Shown piece after piece: positions 15,074 through 19,421 of a DNA stretch of 19,421 nucleotides. Under the pieces are notes generated by a model. The model was not told the origin of the DNA and made no database searches. It was given only the letters and a program-made list of their open reading frames with translations. Source of the DNA: JAKVCB01 sp963578605 (GTDB taxonomy: Bacteria > Planctomycetota > Planctomycetia > Pirellulales > Lacipirellulaceae); contig CAUZEA010000102.1 in NCBI GenBank assembly GCA_963578605.1, positions 1 through 19,421 on the forward strand. The letters run 5' to 3'. Numbering within the stretch: the first letter of the stretch is position 1; the number at the start of each line of letters is the position of its first letter. The position numbers and the translations under genes are program-made.

Positions 15074-18000
15074 ATGGCCAAGAGACAAAGCAACTTTTCT
15101 CTAGCGACTGCCTTGTTTCTAGCGGCTGTGTTGACGCCCGTTTTCTTTGGCACCACCGCCTCTGCACAGTTAATCGGCCCCGACCATGTGAACGACAATA
15201 ACCCAGGCCCACAGGGCGAAGGCTTTCTGCTCGTCGGCGGCGAACCCTTGGGTGTGGCCGTTGGACCTTCTGCCGATTTTCCAAGCGGGGCCTGGAACAT
15301 GGGAACCTACGGGTTGCAACGGTACAAGTCGGAAACGGATCCCATCGATGGTGATTTTACGTTCACGTTACGTGGATTGGTCAGTTACGTCCAGAATCCC
15401 AACCAACCGGGCACTTCCCCGGAAGATTTAAGAGCGGCTGGCCTTGGTTTTGTGGTGGATGCCGTAGAGAACGACAACCCGCGCTACTCGTTTGGCTGGA
15501 ACGAGCAACTGACGCGCGTCATTATGCAGCATGACGCCGGCAGTGGCCTGGAGGCCCAGTACTTTGCCCTGGACGCAACGCAGGTCCACACCTATCAGCT
15601 CATCCGGCAAAGTGGGACTGCTAATTTCTATGTCGATGGCAACCAGGTGATTCAGAATATCGATAACCGAGGGATGAATTTTGGCCAGGGCCTGGATAAC
15701 CACACAGGACTTTTCTTCGGTAGTCTCTCGAGCAACCCGGCCTCACAAAGCGATTCGAAATGGGACCTCATCCGCCTGGAACAGGGGGTCAACATCTACG
15801 ACCCCAACGCGGTTCCCGAGACAACCTTCACCTGGGGCAGCAGCGAATCGGGCCAGTGGAGCAGCCTGGCCAATTGGCAGCCTGTGACCGACGGCCCGCC
15901 TGACAACAGCAACGAAACGGCAATCTTTGGCGATGCGATCGGCAGCGACTCTCGTACCGTCTTTACCGACTCGGACGTGACGATCAATGCAGTCCAATTT
16001 GAAAATGCGATGGGTGGCTCTTATGCGGTGGCGGGTGCTGGCAGCGTAAACCTGGCTTCGACCGCTGATGGCACAGACACGTTGCCCACCCTTTCGGTCA
16101 CCGGTGGTGGGAGTCACCAGTTTCAGGCGATGGTCCGTTTGCAAAATGATGCCACGGTAACCGTCAACAGTGGTTCGGCGCTGACGTTCACCAACGGGTT
16201 GGATCTCAACGGCCACACCCTGACGAAAATGGGACCTGGCAGCATTGCAGTGAACAACGATTTTTCTGCCTCCGGTGGCACGCTGGCGTGCACCGAGGGA
16301 GCCTGCACGGGCAACGCAGACTTCGGCTCGGCGCTCACGTTTGCCACGGCCGTGCCTGAACCGACGACGGCCGCCTTGGCCCTGCTGGGAGTGCTGGGAA
16401 CACTTTGCCTGGTGCGGCGCCGCCCGGCTGAGCTCATCGAAAGTGTGCCGCTGGCGGGCGGGTCCTCCGGCCGGTTGGCCGGCACACTTTGCGCCCTGGT
16501 TTTGCTCACCAGTTGGGCATCGGCCCAGGTCGTACTACCGAAGCACACCGATGACCGAAACCCGCTCCTGGAGGGTTTCACCACTCAAAATACGATCGAC
16601 GGCATGAGCGACAATGGTTCGTGGAAAATGACCGTAGGCGGGGCAGCACGGTACATTGCAGAGCAGGGGCCGGCAAACTCGGTCGACCGCACCTTCACCG
16701 CCACGGGCTACCTGGAATCCGCCAGTGGAAACAACAACATCGGCATGGTCCTGATGTACGAACCCGACGCAGACCAGTCGGCACAGCTGGCGTTTCTTGA
16801 GGATGGCACCGGTATTTGGGACCGTGGGGCAGGACCAGGAGTGAATGTTTATAACGTGGATACCTCCGTCGAGCACACCTACCAGATGGTTTACTCCGGC
16901 GGCGAACAAAAGGCCTATGTCGATGGGAACTTTGCGTTTGACCTTACGATTGCCGAGTCGGTTGGCTTGGACAACTTCCCAGGCGGCTACTTCGTCGGCA
17001 GCGCTTCGAGTGCTTCCCCCTCGGTGTCGTCCTGGAATTTGTGGCAGGTCGAGGAAGGTATCCACCTCGTAACACCGATCGTCGATACGACGTTCGCCTG
17101 GAACGCCAGCGGAGCAGGAGCATGGCTCTCGACAGACAACTGGGCCGGCCGCGGGGCCCCACCCGATGCCAGCAGCGACACGGCCGTGTTCGGCAACTCG
17201 ATTGGCAGCGACGCCCGCACCGTGTTTACCGACTCGGCGATTACCGTGAACTCCGTTCAGTTTGAGAACTCCACAGGTGGATCGTACATCGTGGCTGGCA
17301 CGGGCAGCATTAACCTGGGTGAAAATAGCGAGGGCTCAGTGGCACCAACCCTCTCGGTCAGCAACCAGGGAAACCACGAGTTTCAGGCACTCGTGAATTT
17401 GCAACACGATACCACCGCAACGATCGAGGCCGATTCGACGCTCAAGTTCACCAATGCACTGAACTTCGGTGGCAATGCATTCACCAAGACGGGTGCCGGC
17501 ACGGTGATGGTCAACAATATCGCCCCGACGGTTGGGGGGACCTTCCATTGTGATGGAGGTACCTGCGGCGGCATCGGCAAGATTGGTGGCGACTTAAACA
17601 GCAACGGCGGAACCGTTGCACCAGGCAACGCGACCGGAAGGCTTACCGTGGACGGCAATTTCACCCAGGGGGCCAGTAGTACGCTTGCGTTGGAAATCGG
17701 TGGACTTAACGAAGGCAATGAGCATGACAAGCTGGTGGTCACCTCAGCAGCAGACCTGGCGGGAGTGGTCGCCGTGGAGTTGACCGATGGCTTCGCGCCA
17801 AGCAGTGGGGCCACGTTTGATGTCCTCGATTTTGGGACGTTTGTTGACAATGGGTTCCAGTTTGACTTCAGCCAGGCTGGTGGTGCCGCGTCGTGGAATA
17901 CCAGCCAGTTCAGCACGAACGGAACCTTATCCTTTGCTTCCGGTGCTGGTGTGCTGGGTGACTTTAGCCAAAACGGGGTCGTTGACGCGGCCGACTATGT

Positions 18001-18226
18001 TGTTTGGCGCGACAATTTTGGCACCAACAATACGCTTCCCAATGACGGCGGGCTACCCCTGCCTGTTGGCAATACCCATTATGATCTCTGGAAACTGAAT
18101 TTTGGGAATTCGGGGACTGGCGCTAGTGCGGCAGCCGCCGTGCCGGAACCTGCCACCTGTGGGCTTCTGCTTCTTGGGCTGCTGTCTTCTATCTTGGGAG
18201 GTTATCGAAATGGGGGGCCAAAATAA
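15074..18226 (+). CDS. Fused double PEP-CTERM surface protein: two signal-peptide/lectin-like/beta-helix/PEP-CTERM units in one frame, second with dockerin
   Basis: This encodes 1050 residues, starting at ATG 15074 after GGAG (15062-15065). Unit 1: a signal peptide ending A-S-A before Q-L-I-G, a concanavalin A/LamG-like domain (H-T-Y-Q-L-I-R and Y-V-D-G-N-Q), a beta-helix-like module beginning W-G-S-S-E-S-G-Q-W, then a complete PEP-CTERM (V-P-E-P at 427-430, hydrophobic to V447, R448-R450). Unit 2 follows without a stop: a second signal-peptide-like stretch (468-484, ending A-S-A before Q-V-V-L), a paralogous lectin-like domain (H-T-Y-Q-M-V-Y and Y-V-D-G-N-F), a paralogous beta-helix module, a dockerin-like domain (D963 onward) and a final V-P-E-P (1023-1026) signal. 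The halves are clearly homologous, including I-G-S-D-x-R-T-V-F-T-D-S and a C-x4-C pair. PEP-CTERM proteins are normally processed by exosortase; none is in the window. It is either a gene fusion or a processed polyprotein. Confidence 0.85.
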   Translation: MAKRQSNFSLATALFLAAVLTPVFFGTTASAQLIGPDHVNDNNPGPQGEGFLLVGGEPLGVAVGPSADFPSGAWNMGTYGLQRYKSETDPIDGDFTFTLRGLVSYVQNPNQPGTSPEDLRAAGLGFVVDAVENDNPRYSFGWNEQLTRVIMQHDAGSGLEAQYFALDATQVHTYQLIRQSGTANFYVDGNQVIQNIDNRGMNFGQGLDNHTGLFFGSLSSNPASQSDSKWDLIRLEQGVNIYDPNAVPETTFTWGSSESGQWSSLANWQPVTDGPPDNSNETAIFGDAIGSDSRTVFTDSDVTINAVQFENAMGGSYAVAGAGSVNLASTADGTDTLPTLSVTGGGSHQFQAMVRLQNDATVTVNSGSALTFTNGLDLNGHTLTKMGPGSIAVNNDFSASGGTLACTEGACTGNADFGSALTFATAVPEPTTAALALLGVLGTLCLVRRRPAELIESVPLAGGSSGRLAGTLCALVLLTSWASAQVVLPKHTDDRNPLLEGFTTQNTIDGMSDNGSWKMTVGGAARYIAEQGPANSVDRTFTATGYLESASGNNNIGMVLMYEPDADQSAQLAFLEDGTGIWDRGAGPGVNVYNVDTSVEHTYQMVYSGGEQKAYVDGNFAFDLTIAESVGLDNFPGGYFVGSASSASPSVSSWNLWQVEEGIHLVTPIVDTTFAWNASGAGAWLSTDNWAGRGAPPDASSDTAVFGNSIGSDARTVFTDSAITVNSVQFENSTGGSYIVAGTGSINLGENSEGSVAPTLSVSNQGNHEFQALVNLQHDTTATIEADSTLKFTNALNFGGNAFTKTGAGTVMVNNIAPTVGGTFHCDGGTCGGIGKIGGDLNSNGGTVAPGNATGRLTVDGNFTQGASSTLALEIGGLNEGNEHDKLVVTSAADLAGVVAVELTDGFAPSSGATFDVLDFGTFVDNGFQFDFSQAGGAASWNTSQFSTNGTLSFASGAGVLGDFSQNGVVDAADYVVWRDNFGTNNTLPNDGGLPLPVGNTHYDLWKLNFGNSGTGASAAAAVPEPATCGLLLLGLLSSILGGYRNGGPK
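16352..16525 (+). other. Internal PEP-CTERM sorting signal followed by internal signal peptide (fusion junction)
   Basis: Residues 427-450 form a sorting signal (V-P-E-P, hydrophobic segment, R-R-R). Residues 451-467 form a short polar linker, and residues 468-484 a second hydrophobic segment ending in a signal-peptidase-like A-S-A before Q485. A GTG at 16445 could in principle start the second half separately, but no convincing ribosome site precedes it. Confidence 0.75.
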
Positions 18227-18314
18227 CAAACACCTTTTGTGATCCCTAGAACACTGACCGTTTTTTGATTTTGACAAGGTACTTTTTTAACCCGTTTTTT
18301 GTGGAGGAGAAACA
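18227..18314 (+). other. Short gap before the third paralogue
   Basis: The gap holds a perfect TTGACA at 18271-18276, but no acceptable -10 box at normal spacing. No hairpin terminator is seen after the fused gene, so read-through into the next gene is possible. Confidence 0.4.
18303..18308 (+). promoter_or_regulatory. Strong Shine-Dalgarno for the small PEP-CTERM gene
   Basis: GGAGGA lies 6 bases before ATG 18315, which fixes the start. Confidence 0.8.
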
Positions 18315-19004
18315 ATGACCAGGACTTGTAGAATTGCGACGAGCATGTTGATTGCCACCGTAGCCATTGCACTAACCGCGACTGCTTCGGCGGGAGTTAT
18401 TGGGGCAAGTCACTCCGGGAGCAACGACCCTGAGACCGAAGGTTTTACCGTACAAAACTCCGCCTCCGGAAGTGCGGATGGTGGATCGTGGAGCATGATC
18501 AACGGGGGAGCAGGACGGTACATTTCGGACCATCCCGCAGCCGGCGGTGCCGACCACACCTTAACCGCTACCGGCCGCTGGATCTCCAGCGGAGGAATCG
18601 TTGGTACGGTGATCATGTGGGAGCCAGACGCAGACCAATCGGCCCAGCTTGGATTCAATGATGATGGTTCTGGCATCTATGCCCGCGGCAGTAGCGACAC
18701 GTATGCGGTAGACACCACCGCGGACCATACCTACCAGATTACTTACAGCGGCGGCGCACAAAAGGCCTACGTCGATGGAAACTTTGCGTTCGACCTGGTC
18801 GTCGCGGAGTGGGCAGGCTTGGACGCTTTTTCAGGTGGCTTCTTTGTCGGAAGTGCTTCCAGTGCGCAAGCCGGGTCCTCGGCCTGGAGCACACTGCAAG
18901 TCGAGACTGGCCTGAATGTCATGGCCGCTATCCCTGAGCCATCGGCACTGCTGCTTTTGGCAGCCGGGCTTGTTGGCCTGCTTGGCATCGGCCGGCAACG
19001 GTAA
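18315..19004 (+). CDS. Small PEP-CTERM protein with a single lectin-like (ConA/LamG-type) domain
   Basis: This encodes 229 residues: a signal peptide (M-T-R-T-C-R-I-A-T-S-M-L-I-A-T then A-T-A-S-A before G-V-I-G), one lectin-like beta-sandwich domain, and a PEP-CTERM signal (I-P-E-P near residue 206, a hydrophobic run, then G-R-Q-R). It is a close paralogue of the second lectin-like domain of the preceding fused protein. Shared stretches include E-P-D-A-D-Q-S-A-Q-L, Q-K-A-Y-V-D-G-N-F-A-F-D-L and F-V-G-S-A-S-S-A. It lacks the beta-helix module and dockerin. It is predicted to be exported and processed by an exosortase elsewhere in the genome, and may bind carbohydrate at the cell surface or in matrix (inference). 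It is followed by a strong terminator. Confidence 0.88.
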   Translation: MTRTCRIATSMLIATVAIALTATASAGVIGASHSGSNDPETEGFTVQNSASGSADGGSWSMINGGAGRYISDHPAAGGADHTLTATGRWISSGGIVGTVIMWEPDADQSAQLGFNDDGSGIYARGSSDTYAVDTTADHTYQITYSGGAQKAYVDGNFAFDLVVAEWAGLDAFSGGFFVGSASSAQAGSSAWSTLQVETGLNVMAAIPEPSALLLLAAGLVGLLGIGRQR

Positions 19005-19040
19005 GGCCAGGTGGCTAACTGTTAAAACTCCGAAAACCTA

Positions 19041-19078
19041 ACGGGGCGGGAGGCGCAAGTCTCCCGCCTCCGTTTTTT
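19041..19078 (+). terminator. Rho-independent terminator
   Basis: ACGGGGCGGGAG (19041-19052) pairs with CTCCCGCC-T-CCGT (19061-19073) across an 8-base loop with one bulged T, followed by a run of Ts (19073-19078). It lies 37 bp after the small PEP-CTERM gene. Confidence 0.88.
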
Positions 19079-19266
19079 AAGGAGTTTTGTTTTCGATGGC
19101 CGGTTTTCTTGCAGACTTGGGCAAAGTTCTTTTCGCTCGACGTTCTCAAAAGACCGGTCCGCCTGGAAAACGACTTCAGGCCAGCTCCACCAGGGCCTCC
19201 CGCAGAATTTTTCCTAACCCGGCTGGATAGCGCGCTTGCCGGACGGCCGTAAACCGTTCATAACAT
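19079..19266. other. Intergenic stretch, nothing recognised
   Basis: No convincing gene or RNA is seen. A minus-strand frame ending at 19176 gives a plausible-looking short C-terminus (A-V-R-Q-A-R-Y-P-A-G-L-G-K-I-L), but upstream it runs straight into the tandem repeats, so it is not called. Confidence 0.4.
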
Positions 19267-19314
19267 CCGTTGTGTGCTTCGGTAACAAACCCGTTGTGTG
19301 CTTCGGTAACAAAC
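19267..19314 (+). repeat. 24-bp perfect direct repeat x2
   Basis: Two identical copies, 19267-19290 and 19291-19314, each begin CCGTTGTGTGCTTCGG and end TAACAAAC. The last copy overlaps the next repeat family by the shared AAAC. Confidence 0.95.
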
Positions 19315-19421
19315 ACTGTGAACCGGGACAAACACTGTGAACCGGGACAAACACTGTGAACCGGGACAAACACTGTGAACCGGGACAAACACTGTGAACC
19401 GGGACAAACACTGTGAACCGG
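19311..19421 (+). repeat. 19-bp perfect tandem repeat, at least 5 full copies, running off the window
   Basis: The unit AAACACTGTGAACCGGGAC starts at 19311, 19330, 19349, 19368 and 19387, with 16 bases of a sixth copy to the window end. There are no spacers between units, so it is not a CRISPR array. Confidence 0.97.

Noticed and set aside
16445..18226. Separate gene for the second half of the fused PEP-CTERM protein from GTG 16445
   Set aside because: There is no clear ribosome site and no upstream stop; kept as an alternative only.
18271..18299. Promoter from the perfect TTGACA before the small PEP-CTERM gene
   Set aside because: No acceptable -10 hexamer occurs at 15-19 bp spacing.
19176..19411. 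Minus-strand frames over the right-end repeats
   Set aside because: Their sequence is mostly the translation of perfect 19-bp and 24-bp repeats; only the last 28 residues are non-repetitive and I recognise no family.
19311..19421. CRISPR array
   Set aside because: The units are contiguous 19-bp copies with no variable spacers and no cas genes nearby.

Overview
The window most likely comes from a Planctomycetota bacterium of Pirellulales type. This is inferred from gene content: large secreted proteins ending in PEP-CTERM sorting signals, type I dockerin-like repeats of the D-A-A-D-Y-V-V-W-R-D kind, a DUF1559 prepilin-like protein with the H-x9-DG motif, a small lipoprotein following it, and phytanoyl-CoA dioxygenase family enzymes. 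All convincing genes are on the + strand except an IS3-type transposase remnant at the left edge. I saw no tRNA, rRNA or CRISPR array.

Layout. (1) 1-180: 5' remnant of an IS3-family orfA on the - strand, ending beside a REP-like palindrome. (2) 250-3036: a likely operon of a PhyH-family dioxygenase, mannonate dehydratase, and a second PhyH-family dioxygenase. (3) 3089-9347: an AT-rich 12-bp repeat that carries a promoter, then three exported proteins: a GH32/43-like beta-propeller protein, an unrecognised protein, and a 1163-residue protein with a glycosidase-like middle and a CBM9-like C-terminus. Together with the mannonate dehydratase this suggests uptake or degradation of a uronate-containing glycan (inference). 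(4) 9458-13085: a giant VCBS/ASPIC-UnbV protein with two beta-helix-type modules, a dockerin and PEP-CTERM. (5) 13082-14778: a DUF1559 prepilin-like protein preceded by a 15-bp x5 repeat with an ATG in every unit, and an overlapping lipoprotein gene. (6) 14887-19078: a 1050-residue protein that looks like two complete PEP-CTERM proteins fused in frame, each with its own signal peptide and sorting signal, then a stand-alone third paralogue of the same lectin-like domain and a strong terminator. (7) 19267-19421: two tandem repeat families running off the right edge.

Two observations stand out. The first is the internal PEP-CTERM plus internal signal peptide in the 15074-18226 gene, whose predicted topology would let exosortase and signal peptidase cut one translation product into two surface proteins. 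The second is the density of short direct-repeat arrays (12, 15, 15, 23, 24 and 19 bp units) at gene starts, promoters and intergenic ends. All functional statements are from reading the sequence only; no database search was run.
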